A DNA stretch of 64,000 bases from Bacteroidales bacterium (lineage in GTDB: Bacteria > Bacteroidota > Bacteroidia > Bacteroidales > WCHB1-69), in NCBI GenBank assembly GCA_017438945.1, contig JAFRUI010000014.1, positions 62,001-126,000 on the forward strand. The letters are read 5' to 3'. The first letter of the stretch is position 1. Each line of letters starts with the position of its first letter. The notes under the pieces were generated by a model. That model was not told the origin of the DNA. It did no database searches and was given only the letters and a program-made list of their open reading frames with translations. Shown here piece after piece: positions 10,129 to 17,911 of this stretch. The translations under genes and the position numbers were made by a program.

Positions 10129-12273
10129 TTAGTGTATTAATGGTATCGTTATTTTGAAAGTTGCCCCAGTGGGCTTAAACTCATTGGGTTCGAGAGAAAT
10201 AGTTCCTTTTATGGAATTCAACCGAGTGCGGACAATGTATAGCCCAAGTCCGGCACCTCCCAAATCGGCAGTTGTGGTATAGAACACATCAAAAATTCTG
10301 TCACGAATCTCATTAGGGACCCCAGGCCCATTGTCGGAAAACAATAACACCAAGTTCCCGTTTTCTCTGAAAACCGTGCATCTAATTCGCTTGTCCTTCG
10401 TATTTCGTAAAGCTTTGACAGAATTGTCTATCAAGTTGCCAAACATATCTTGGAAAGCCTTTTTGTTGTATGATAACTCAAAATCGTCATCAAGAACATA
10501 ATCTGCCTGGATTGTCTCTTCCTCAAATAAGAGTTTGTATCTATCTTCAAACAATTCAGCAACAGCTTCTTTAACGCTAAAGAATTCAAAAGTGGAATCA
10601 TCTTCTGCGTAGCTTAACATGAAATCCATTGCTTTAGACAAATTGTTCATCTCGTCAAAAATCTTTCGGGCATGCATTACGGATTTTTCTGTCTTTTGTC
10701 GCAACGGAATCCATTTGGCCACAAATTCAGCAGAACGCTTGATAATTCCAATGGAAATTCTGAGAATATGAGAGATTTGTCCTGCATAAGCTTGAAGAGA
10801 GACCAAACTGAACATGATATTTTCTTGTTGCCGTCGATCCGCTTCCATTTGTTCATAATCTTTGGAGGAAGCGGAAACAGTCTCTTTAATTGTTTCCAGC
10901 TTATTGGCAATATCATTAAGTTCAGAATCTATTTCAGGAGAAACCAATAAGGATTGACTTTTAATATTGCTGATTCTTTGTTTGATGTCATCAATATCTT
11001 TGTCGGCACTCTTTAGTTTCTCAGCATTCTCTTTTTTCTTCGAATCCTTTTTATGCTTTAGATATAACTCAATTTGGCGGATTTGGTTGATGACAAAATC
11101 TTTTAATGCATTCCATTCTTTATTATCAACGAAATCCTGACGATTTGTAGAATCTTTTATCTCAGGATTTAATTCATCTGTAATGTCCACCCAACCAAGA
11201 ATGTCACGGGTGCTGAGTTTTTCAAAGAACCCAGACCAACGACGCTTGTCAATACCAAATAGGTCTTTTTGTTCATCTCTACTCGATTTATATTCAGCAA
11301 AAGGTGTTGCGATGATTCCGTCCCGATATACTTTTATTCCATCAATGCGATCATCTTTGGTAAATTTCTTTTTACCTGCCTTGTCATAATAATAAAGCGT
11401 AAAGCCTATAGGTCCGAATAATTCTGCTTCTTTTTCTTTGATTTCAAGAGCTCCCTTGTTCTCTACCAAATACTCTTGATAAAACATCCCCGTTTTTTCA
11501 TCTTTCCGATACTTTAAAGCAAAAGATAGTGTCGCCTCAGCCAAAACAATGCTCTCTACTGTTTTGTCATTATATTCAACATATTCAGGAACTTTGAATC
11601 TAATGTTGAATGGGTATTTTGAATTTGAGGAAGGTTTTACTATTTTGGAAAGTTCCCGATAGGCACGAATTATATCCTTTTCAAGCCAGGCATCATTTAA
11701 TCCGGAAATCTCCAATCTTGTTCCTTGAACTTCAACTTCAGCAGGTTCTGTCCAATACTTATTATCAAAGTCTGTAAATAGTTTTTGTTGCTCGGAAGAA
11801 TTCTCAAAATCCAGTTCCAATTGGTGCTTCTCTTCTTCAGCGTATTTGGTCCAATCTGTTTCCAAACAATGCCAAACAGGAGAACCTTTTTTCTTGGTTT
11901 TCATTACGAGTTTTCCGCCAAGTTTGTCCACGGCAAATCTTCCCACACCTTTCTTGCCGGCAACCACTCGATTGTAGGGAGCTGGTGAAGTTCTGTTTCG
12001 TCTCTTGCTGCTTGTCCCAATGACCATCCATTTGTCTCGAATATCTTCAAATGACATGCCTAACCCGTTATCTTCAATAATAATACGACTTTCAGGGCAT
12101 AGTGGATTAAGGTTTTCGAAAGTCAATTGAACATTTTCAGCATTAGCATCATAACAGTTTTTCACAAGCTCAAACAAAGCCGTGATACGATCTGTTATCA
12201 GCTCTCTTCCCAACAAACGAAATGTGCTGACATCAAACTTGAAATGCAATATAGTAGGGTTGTCATTCTCCAT
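10129..12273 (-). CDS. Dual-GHKL protein: N-terminal Hsp90/MORC-like ATPase fused to a histidine-kinase-like C-terminus
   Basis: The 714-residue protein is cytosolic, with no membrane segment. Two ATP-binding GHKL domains are visible. The first has an N-box with Glu35 and Asn39 (LFELVKNCYDANA), DNGLGM at 68-73 and GKKGVGR at 106-112, as in Hsp90, MutL and MORC proteins. A charged helical stretch at about 400-470 looks coiled-coil. The second is kinase-like: SHILRISIG with candidate phospho-His502, N-box GNLIDN around 612-617, DNGPG at 647-651 and GGAGLGL at 672-678. The gene overlaps the methyltransferase 1 gene by 11 bp and is followed after 4 bp by the receiver protein, its evident phosphotransfer partner. 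The first domain probably acts as an ATP-driven clamp sensing a phage or DNA signal. That sensing role is inference. Confidence 0.87.
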   Translation of the reverse strand: MENDNPTILHFKFDVSTFRLLGRELITDRITALFELVKNCYDANAENVQLTFENLNPLCPESRIIIEDNGLGMSFEDIRDKWMVIGTSSKRRNRTSPAPYNRVVAGKKGVGRFAVDKLGGKLVMKTKKKGSPVWHCLETDWTKYAEEEKHQLELDFENSSEQQKLFTDFDNKYWTEPAEVEVQGTRLEISGLNDAWLEKDIIRAYRELSKIVKPSSNSKYPFNIRFKVPEYVEYNDKTVESIVLAEATLSFALKYRKDEKTGMFYQEYLVENKGALEIKEKEAELFGPIGFTLYYYDKAGKKKFTKDDRIDGIKVYRDGIIATPFAEYKSSRDEQKDLFGIDKRRWSGFFEKLSTRDILGWVDITDELNPEIKDSTNRQDFVDNKEWNALKDFVINQIRQIELYLKHKKDSKKKENAEKLKSADKDIDDIKQRISNIKSQSLLVSPEIDSELNDIANKLETIKETVSASSKDYEQMEADRRQQENIMFSLVSLQAYAGQISHILRISIGIIKRSAEFVAKWIPLRQKTEKSVMHARKIFDEMNNLSKAMDFMLSYAEDDSTFEFFSVKEAVAELFEDRYKLLFEEETIQADYVLDDDFELSYNKKAFQDMFGNLIDNSVKALRNTKDKRIRCTVFRENGNLVLLFSDNGPGVPNEIRDRIFDVFYTTTADLGGAGLGLYIVRTRLNSIKGTISLEPNEFKPTGATFKITIPLIH

Positions 12274-13330
12274 ATTCCATTATTTTATCAAAAACCGCTT
12301 TTGCCAATAATGGTGGTACAGCATTCCCTATCTGTTGTTGAATATGCATCAAACTACCTTTAAAAACAAATTTGTCAGGAAAGCTTTGCAATCTTGCCGC
12401 TTCCCTTACGGACAAACCTCTATCTTGATAAGGATGTATTAGCATGTTTTTTCGGTAATTGGAAATAACCACGGAGGGCTTGTCGGCTATCAATCTCTTA
12501 TAGATACCGCTGTGACATTGGTTCTTGTCTTTGTAGTTAGACATCAATTCCTCAGGAATAGCTCTCCAATTCTGTCCTTGTCCGATATATTTGTAACGCT
12601 CAATGACATAATCAGCATTGCGGGAAACATAGTTCTGCTTTGAGGTGCGAGAACCGTGGCGCATTATCTGGGCATATTCACTTGCTTCTTTGACCGAACA
12701 TTTATAGGGTAAGGAATCCTCCATTTGACCATTACATAAATCAGGCAGGTCGGAAATAGCATCTTTGACAGTATAGTTTTTTTTGTGTTTCTCGGGGAAT
12801 TGGAATAAGATACCGTTTCTATTTCCGACCATTATAAAACGATTTCGGTGTTGAGGCACGCCATAATCAGAAGCTACCACAATGGAATAATTGACAGTAT
12901 ATCCCAAGTCTTCAAAACATTTCTTCACCTTGTCACGAATCAACCCATTCTCAAACCGATAAAAGCCTTCGACATTCTCAAATAGAAACCAATCAGGGTT
13001 TAATGTAGCAACAAAACGCACAAACTCCTCAAACAAAGAGTTGTTGGGGTTTTTCATATTGCGTGTTACCGTGTTGGATGTTGAAAAACCTTGACACGGT
13101 GGACCGCCGAAGACAATCAGTTGGTCGTTTTCGCCAATAGGGGTGACATATTTCAATGGGTCAACATTATGAATGTCATCGCAAATGACCAAAGTGTCTT
13201 TATGATTATAACGGTAAGTTTCAGCGGCGCCTTTGTCCTTTTCAACAGCAAACATAATGGTTGCACCAGCCATCTCAGCACCCAAACTGAGTCCGCCCGC
13301 GCCACTGAATATGTCTATACCATACAACAT
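12263..13330 (-). CDS. DNA (cytosine-5-)-methyltransferase 1 of the LlaJI-like system
   Basis: A complete C5 methyltransferase of 355 residues with motif I DIFSGAGGLSLG, motif IV FGGPPCQGFS with the catalytic Cys, motif VI ENVEGF, motif VIII QHRNRFIMVG, motif IX RLQSFPD and motif X QIGNAVPPLLA. The ATG at 13330 is preferred to an upstream ATG at 13348 because homologues begin with the short MLYGIDIFSG strand and because the promoter box at 13354-13361 would place transcription start near 13347. It is the first gene of the island operon. Its target-recognition region differs from that of the second methyltransferase, so the two probably modify different strands of one asymmetric site. Confidence 0.93.
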   Translation of the reverse strand: MLYGIDIFSGAGGLSLGAEMAGATIMFAVEKDKGAAETYRYNHKDTLVICDDIHNVDPLKYVTPIGENDQLIVFGGPPCQGFSTSNTVTRNMKNPNNSLFEEFVRFVATLNPDWFLFENVEGFYRFENGLIRDKVKKCFEDLGYTVNYSIVVASDYGVPQHRNRFIMVGNRNGILFQFPEKHKKNYTVKDAISDLPDLCNGQMEDSLPYKCSVKEASEYAQIMRHGSRTSKQNYVSRNADYVIERYKYIGQGQNWRAIPEELMSNYKDKNQCHSGIYKRLIADKPSVVISNYRKNMLIHPYQDRGLSVREAARLQSFPDKFVFKGSLMHIQQQIGNAVPPLLAKAVFDKIMEYGE

Positions 13331-13353
13331 ACAATACCATAAAAACAAACTTG

Positions 13354-13361
13354 CAAAAATA
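13354..13361 (-). promoter_or_regulatory. Promoter -7 box of the defence-island operon
   Basis: TATTTTTG on the minus strand matches the Bacteroidota -7 consensus TAnnTTTG and lies 24 bp upstream of the chosen methyltransferase 1 start. All eight downstream genes are separated by 18 bp or less or overlap, so this may be the only promoter for the island. Confidence 0.6.
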
Positions 13362-13425
13362 ACTTTTTTCTTTTATATCCCAAATCTTTATTCCAAGAAA
13401 AGCCAATAGTTCGCTATCTCCCCAT

Positions 13426-14046
13426 TTATTGCAAAATTTCCTCCCCTACCTCTTCCCCGCTCAAACCATACTTCCCCATCAACCGCTGCAACAACCAAAT
13501 AACCTCTTCCTTGTCGAGCTTGTAACCCAACACGTCGTAGTAGGCGGTTGCCGCGTGGTTCCACCTGTAGGACATCACTGGCCCGGGCTCACGGCCTCTC
13601 ACGAGAAAGTCGGAGAAGTCAGGCGCTTTCTGCCATTCAGGTAGTGTGCCATCGGCTTCGAAGGTCAGTTCCAGATAGTCGCCGAAGCCCATATCGTACG
13701 GGGGAATCAGGGCGCTGGGGACGTAGCCTTGGATCTGCCATAGCGGTTTCATGTCTTTGTCATACAAGGTGTAGGTGCCTTCGTCGCGCACTTTTGCCCA
13801 AACATGCAAATAGCCATGGCTTTCATCCCAGTCTTTCAGCTTGTGCTCCCTTAAATCCACCCAAAACTCCAATAGTTTGGTCTTTACGTCGTACATCGGG
13901 GGCGCGAAAGATTCGTCACACTCAAATTCTGACATCAGACCGTCGTCGAAGGAGGCCATCGTGTATTTGTCGCGTTTGTCGTAAGGGATGGAAATCCGGA
14001 GGAATCTAGCCTCGTTTTCAAGTTTTTCTTTTAATGTTGTACTCAT
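13426..14046 (-). CDS. Hypothetical protein, 206 aa
   Basis: I do not recognise this family. The protein is acidic, rich in Trp, Tyr and Asp, and has no signal peptide, membrane segment or catalytic motif that I can name. Mid-protein stretches such as YLHVWAKVRDEGTYTLYD suggest beta strands, and the last 40 residues look helical. Base composition is less AT-rich than the island beside it, so it more likely belongs to the core chromosome than to the defence operon. It has its own -7 box at 14181-14188. It sits on the same strand as the island genes and ends 65 bp before the island promoter. Confidence 0.7.
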   Translation of the reverse strand: MSTTLKEKLENEARFLRISIPYDKRDKYTMASFDDGLMSEFECDESFAPPMYDVKTKLLEFWVDLREHKLKDWDESHGYLHVWAKVRDEGTYTLYDKDMKPLWQIQGYVPSALIPPYDMGFGDYLELTFEADGTLPEWQKAPDFSDFLVRGREPGPVMSYRWNHAATAYYDVLGYKLDKEEVIWLLQRLMGKYGLSGEEVGEEILQ

Positions 14047-14180
14047 AGGTTTATGTTTTTGGTTTATAAATAGTGGTCAAATGACCGATTGTTTTTCGAT
14101 GTTCTTTGTCTTTTTGTTTTCTTATATTTCTTTTGTTTTCAATATATTAAGGTTAAAAACGACTGTGTCGTTCTCGTTCG

Positions 14181-14188
14181 CAAATATA
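14181..14188 (-). promoter_or_regulatory. Promoter -7 box for the 206-aa hypothetical gene
   Basis: TATATTTG on the minus strand, about 135 bp upstream of the start at 14046. The rest of the AT-rich spacer 14047-14331 shows no gene and only short inverted repeats such as GGTCAAATGACC. Confidence 0.5.
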
Positions 14189-14312
14189 CAATTTATTTAA
14201 TATAAACAAAAGAAAATGAAAAATATTTTAAATTTTAAAAAAATCACCCACCCCTGTAACATTTCCCCTTTTTCCCATACTAATACAATAAACAACAAAA
14301 ACAAAAAATGCT

Positions 14313-14320
14313 TACTTTCG
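14313..14320 (+). promoter_or_regulatory. Promoter -7 box for the metallophosphoesterase
   Basis: TACTTTCG, one base off the TAnnTTTG consensus, ends 11 bp before the ATG at 14332, so the 5' untranslated leader would be only a few bases long. Confidence 0.45.
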
Positions 14321-14331
14321 CAGTTTGAAAG

Positions 14332-15135
14332 ATGAAAAAAGTGAATACATACGAGTTTCCGCAGGCGAAGGGTGTCGTGGTGAGCGGTGATATTCATGGC
14401 GATTTCACGCAGCTCGTTTATAAGTGCTGTGTGCAGTATGGGATGACGGATACACTGATTGTCGTGGCGGGCGACTGCGGTTTCGGCTTTGAACGGCCTG
14501 GGTACTATGAGGCATTGTACAATAAGTGCAGCAAACGACTCTCGAAAGCTAACAACTGGCTGGCGTTCATTCGCGGGAACCACGACAATCCTGCCTATTT
14601 CAACCTCCAGCCTATCAGACACAAACGCTGGATGACGCTGCCTGACTATTCCGTGGTGGAAGCCTGTGGACACACTATCCTCTGTGTCGGTGGCGCCACC
14701 TCCATTGACAGGCTATGGCGCATCTCGGACAAAGAATACCATCTGCCGAATCCAAATGACCCGCTGGCACCAAATGTCTATTGGAGGGACGAGAGTCCGT
14801 TTTTCGACAAGGAGAAACTTGCAATGATCGACGAGGCGTGTGCCATTGATACAATTATTACTCACACATCGCCGTCGTTTTGCGAATTGTCGTCGCATCA
14901 AGGTTTGCATAATTGGGCAATGCGCGATGAGGATTTGTTGGATGACGTGAATCACGAGCGGAAGGTAATGGATTCCCTATATACGCATCTACGCGAAAGA
15001 GGTCATCCGCTTTGTCGTTGGTACTACGCTCATTTCCATCAATCCTGGCACACCGAAATTGACGGGGTGTTGTTCAATATGCTGGATATAATGGAACTCA
15101 AAGAGTTGCCAACCCCTTTAGTCCTATCCTCTTGA
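14332..15135 (+). CDS. Calcineurin-like metallophosphoesterase
   Basis: The 267-residue protein has the calcineurin-like phosphoesterase metal-site motifs in order: VVVSGDIHGDF (DxH), VVAGDCGFGF (GDxG), FIRGNHDNPAYF (GNHD), IITHTSP and a C-terminal YYAHFHQSW in place of the usual GHxH. It is cytosolic and stands alone. Substrate cannot be read from sequence; family members hydrolyse phosphoproteins, nucleotides or cyclic nucleotides. The gene has its own weak promoter and is followed by a palindrome at 15160-15183, convergent with the next gene. Confidence 0.85.
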   Translation: MKKVNTYEFPQAKGVVVSGDIHGDFTQLVYKCCVQYGMTDTLIVVAGDCGFGFERPGYYEALYNKCSKRLSKANNWLAFIRGNHDNPAYFNLQPIRHKRWMTLPDYSVVEACGHTILCVGGATSIDRLWRISDKEYHLPNPNDPLAPNVYWRDESPFFDKEKLAMIDEACAIDTIITHTSPSFCELSSHQGLHNWAMRDEDLLDDVNHERKVMDSLYTHLRERGHPLCRWYYAHFHQSWHTEIDGVLFNMLDIMELKELPTPLVLSS

Positions 15136-15159
15136 CTTTCGGTCCTTTCTCCTTTTCGA

Positions 15160-15183
15160 ATATGTGGTAGGCGCACCACATAT
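15160..15183. repeat. Palindrome in a convergent intergenic region
   Basis: ATATGTGGT and ACCACATAT form 9-bp arms around a 6-base loop. No T-run follows on either strand, so it is not a classical terminator. The spacer 15136-15272 otherwise holds only a second small inverted repeat (GGACCA..TGGTCC near 15246) and no gene. Confidence 0.5.
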
Positions 15184-15272
15184 CAACCATAGGGCGAGGA
15201 CGCTGACGTGCAAGAGAGTCGTGGGGACGACGGCAGGGCGGGAGAGGACCAAATGGTCCGAAAAGTGATTTT

Positions 15273-15776
15273 TCAATTTTTCAATTTCGCAATTTCCTCT
15301 ATCAATTTACGAGTGAAGTATTCCACTTCCCGTGGACTGAGGTCGTCGCCGAAATGATATGTCTTTCCATCGATGGTGACAATTTCTAAGGAAGATTCAT
15401 CAACAGATCGCATGTTTAACTCTCTGAGAACCTCAAAAAACTCTTCCAGTTTGCTTTTCTTAGGAATCCCTATCTCTTTGATTTCCAAAAGTGGAATCCG
15501 TTTTTCTCCCCAAAAAGGCAACCCATTGGCATGTTTAATAACCAAGTCATTATCGTCAATCCCAATCCGCTCTTCTCCTAGAAATTCATATCGGACTAAA
15601 AAAAAGAAAAGAGCAGATGCAGGAATGGTGAGCAAAAGCCACAACCATTGGTAAGGATTGCTGAAACCTTTGATTATCAAATAGATACTACCGGCCACCA
15701 ACCCCAAAAAATACATTACGGATCCAAAGGCATCTTTCCCACTTGGTTTGCAAACAATCAGTACTTTTTCCATCAT
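15273..15776 (-). CDS. Small membrane protein resembling the STM3941 family
   Basis: A 167-residue protein with two membrane segments near residues 18-37 and 42-66, followed by a cytosolic domain rich in beta strands that ends in helices. The pattern, including the DDNDLVIKHANGLPFWGEKRIPL region, resembles STM3941-type PH-like membrane proteins of unknown role. The ATG at 15776 is preceded by AAGGAGG and overlaps the upstream exporter stop as ATGA, which fixes the start. A much longer frame running upstream from here is only the exporter gene read out of frame. Co-expression with the ThrE-like exporter is likely, a functional link is not shown. Confidence 0.75.
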   Translation of the reverse strand: MMEKVLIVCKPSGKDAFGSVMYFLGLVAGSIYLIIKGFSNPYQWLWLLLTIPASALFFFLVRYEFLGEERIGIDDNDLVIKHANGLPFWGEKRIPLLEIKEIGIPKKSKLEEFFEVLRELNMRSVDESSLEIVTIDGKTYHFGDDLSPREVEYFTRKLIEEIAKLKN

Positions 15777-17014
15777 TTCCTCCTTTTCGTGAGTAACCTC
15801 CCAATCCGGTTCTTCCCGTTCAGCTCCGCCACCAAGATGATGCCGAAGGCGATGGCGACGGTGACCTTCAAGGCGGTGACGCCCGTGTGCAAGGCGGCAC
15901 CAAGTTGCTCGGAGACAACGTTGTAGGTGGTCCAAAAGATGCCCGCGCCCGGCACCAACGGGAAGATGCCGCAGATCAGATAGACCGTGATCGGACATTT
16001 GCGCACGATGGCCAACACCATGGCCGTGAAGGTGACCAACACGGTGGCGAAGAAGACCACGTTGGCGACGGACAAGCCCGTGTGGTTCACCAAGATGAGG
16101 TAGAGCAGCCATCCCAACATCCCGCATAAACCGCTGTCTAAGTAGTACTTGCGTGGCACACCGAAGAGCACGGCGAAGGCCACGGTACCCACGTAGGCGG
16201 CTAACAGCTGCACGAACATCCCCGCCGTTTCGGGCGCGGCGGTCAACGTTTCCAAGTGCTGCATCGTGCCGCTGACGGCCGCGTCCAACATGAACGCCAA
16301 GGCCACCCCCATGGAGATGCAGAAGAAGGTGAGCAGCGCGTCTAACAGCCGAGTGACACCGGCGATGTAGTCTTCGTGCGCCAGGTCGCGGATGCCGTTG
16401 GTGAAGGGCACTCCCGGAATCAGCGGGATGATGGCCCCGATGATCATGTTGCTGAGGTGCGTGCCCAGACCCAGTCGGAACATCACCCCGCAGAGCAAGG
16501 TGGCCAGCAAGCCGCCCGTGATGGCGCCCGCGATGCGCGAAAGGTGCCGGTAACCGACGAACAACATATAGACCCAGAGCACTAGCCCAGCCACGAACGC
16601 CGCAATGCTGTCGGCGAAGCCGCCGCCGAAGATGATGCAGAAGGCCGCGCTGCCGAACGCGGAGGCCGCGATCTGCTCCCACGCGGGCTTCGGGCGCATG
16701 GCGCGGATGGCCTTCAGCCGAGACTCCAACTGCTCGAGGTCGCACTTGCCCTCGGAAACTTCGCGGGAGAGCTGGTTTACGGCCACCACCTTGTCGAGAC
16801 TCGCTCCTTTGATGGGGATGAACTTGGTGCGGGCGAACCCTTTCGCCGTGGCCATGATGCCGTTGCTGAGCACGAAGAAATTCTCGTCGTCCACGCCGTA
16901 GTAGCCGGCGATGCGCCGCATGGTCTCATCCACGCGTGAGATCTCCGCCCCGTTCTCCAAGAGGATCGCGCCGGCCTCGTAAGCCAGCTCCATGATTTTG
17001 TTTTGCTCGTCCAT
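15773..17014 (-). CDS. Threonine/serine exporter family protein (ThrE/YjjP-YjjB fusion)
   Basis: The 413-residue inner-membrane protein begins with a cytosolic YjjP-type domain (ILLENGAEISRVDETMRRI and the following region) and continues into about ten membrane segments, the fused YjjP plus YjjB layout of ThrE. The family exports threonine and serine, or succinate in some members. The start at 17014 is chosen because an AGGAG ribosome site lies just upstream; an ATG at 17041 has none. A -7 box is at 17039-17046. The sequence is notably GC-rich for this region. The last four bases overlap the next gene. Confidence 0.88.
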   Translation of the reverse strand: MDEQNKIMELAYEAGAILLENGAEISRVDETMRRIAGYYGVDDENFFVLSNGIMATAKGFARTKFIPIKGASLDKVVAVNQLSREVSEGKCDLEQLESRLKAIRAMRPKPAWEQIAASAFGSAAFCIIFGGGFADSIAAFVAGLVLWVYMLFVGYRHLSRIAGAITGGLLATLLCGVMFRLGLGTHLSNMIIGAIIPLIPGVPFTNGIRDLAHEDYIAGVTRLLDALLTFFCISMGVALAFMLDAAVSGTMQHLETLTAAPETAGMFVQLLAAYVGTVAFAVLFGVPRKYYLDSGLCGMLGWLLYLILVNHTGLSVANVVFFATVLVTFTAMVLAIVRKCPITVYLICGIFPLVPGAGIFWTTYNVVSEQLGAALHTGVTALKVTVAIAFGIILVAELNGKNRIGRLLTKRRK

Positions 17015-17038
17015 ATCTCGTATCTCCTTTCCAGTGTG

Positions 17039-17046
17039 CAAAAGTA
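17039..17046 (-). promoter_or_regulatory. Promoter -7 box for the ThrE-like gene
   Basis: TACTTTTG on the minus strand, 25 bp upstream of the ATG at 17014. Confidence 0.55.
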
Positions 17047-17072
17047 TGCAATTTACGAATACAAATTGTTCG

Positions 17073-17100
17073 GTAGAGACGTTTCAGGAAACGTCTCTAC
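17073..17100. repeat. 28-bp palindrome, GTAGAGACG type
   Basis: Perfect 13-bp arms GTAGAGACGTTTC and GAAACGTCTCTAC around AG. It lies between the ThrE promoter and the ribosomal-operon terminator. Length and design (GTAG, then purine-rich GRGRCG) match the palindromes at 57510 and 63115. Confidence 0.8.
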
Positions 17101-17106
17101 ATAAGA

Positions 17107-17141
17107 CAAAAAAAACGGCAGATCCGTTTGAATCTGCCGTC
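17107..17141 (-). terminator. Rho-independent terminator of rpsF-rpsR-rplI
   Basis: On the minus strand ACGGCAGAT and ATCTGCCGT form a 9-bp stem followed by a run of eight T, 20 bp after the rplI stop. Confidence 0.85.
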
Positions 17142-17161
17142 GTGGATATGAATAAAATGAA

Positions 17162-17620
17162 TTATTCTGCTGTTTCGGGAACAACGTTGAGCTTGATCTC
17201 CACCTTGAAGTCGCGGTGCAGGTTCACCTGGGCGGTGTATTGACCCAACTCTTTGATGCGGTCTTCGCTGATGGCGATTTTGTGACGGTCGATCTCGATG
17301 TCGTGCTGGGCCTTGAGGGCTTCAGCGACCATGATGTTGTTCACAGAACCGAACAAAGTGCCGTTTTCAGAAGCCTTGGCGGGGATGTTGACCTCGAGGC
17401 CTTCGATCTTGCCGGCCAGAAATTCAGCTTCCTTGCGGATCTTCTCTGCCTTGAAAGCGCGCTGTTTGATGGTTTCCGCCAACATTTTCTTCTTTGCCGG
17501 GGTAGCGAGTTCGGCATAACCTTGCGGAATGAGGTAATTGCGGGCATAACCGTCTTTCACCTTTACGAGGTCGTCGGCAAAACCCAGATTAGCTACGTCT
17601 TGTTTCAATATAACTTCCAT
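17162..17620 (-). CDS. rplI: 50S ribosomal protein L9
   Basis: The 152-residue protein has the L9 N-terminal signature MEVILKQDVANLGFADDLV and KVKDGYARNYLIPQG that binds 23S rRNA, a long connecting helix rich in Lys and Glu, and the C-terminal globular domain with a typical ISEDRIKELGQYTAQVNLH segment. Length is normal for the family. It is the last gene of the rpsF-rpsR-rplI operon and lies 14 bp after rpsR, with a terminator right behind it. Confidence 0.98.
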   Translation of the reverse strand: MEVILKQDVANLGFADDLVKVKDGYARNYLIPQGYAELATPAKKKMLAETIKQRAFKAEKIRKEAEFLAGKIEGLEVNIPAKASENGTLFGSVNNIMVAEALKAQHDIEIDRHKIAISEDRIKELGQYTAQVNLHRDFKVEIKLNVVPETAE

Positions 17621-17634
17621 GACAAAATGCTTTT

Positions 17635-17907
17635 TTAGTTAGATTTTAAATTATCGGTGACGAACGGCAGAAGAGCCAGGTGACGGGCGCGTTTCACGGC
17701 CTGGGCCACTTTCTTCTGATATTTCAGGGAGGTGCCGGTCAGACGACGAGGCAGGATCTTGCCCTGTTCGTTCACGAATTTCTTCAAAAATTCAGCATCC
17801 TTGTAGTCAATGTACTTGATGCCGCTCTTTTTGAAACGACAATATTTTTTCTTCTTGATGTCAACTGCTACGGGAGCAATGTATTTAATATCGTTTTGCT
17901 GTGCCAT
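17635..17907 (-). CDS. rpsR: 30S ribosomal protein S18
   Basis: The 90-residue basic protein carries the S18 core [20 protein letters not shown], then [31 protein letters not shown]. It pairs with S6 in the platform of the small subunit, consistent with its place 4 bp after rpsF. The short N-terminal extension with [10 protein letters not shown] is common in Bacteroidota. Confidence 0.98.
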   Translation of the reverse strand: MAQQNDIKYIAPVAVDIKKKKYCRFKKSGIKYIDYKDAEFLKKFVNEQGKILPRRLTGTSLKYQKKVAQAVKRARHLALLPFVTDNLKSN

Positions 17908-17911
17908 AATC

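Noticed and set aside
15775..16745. A reading frame that would extend the 167-aa membrane protein to 490 residues
   Set aside because: The extra part is Arg/His-rich low-complexity sequence produced by reading the ThrE-like gene out of frame. A ribosome site and ATGA overlap mark the true start at 15776.
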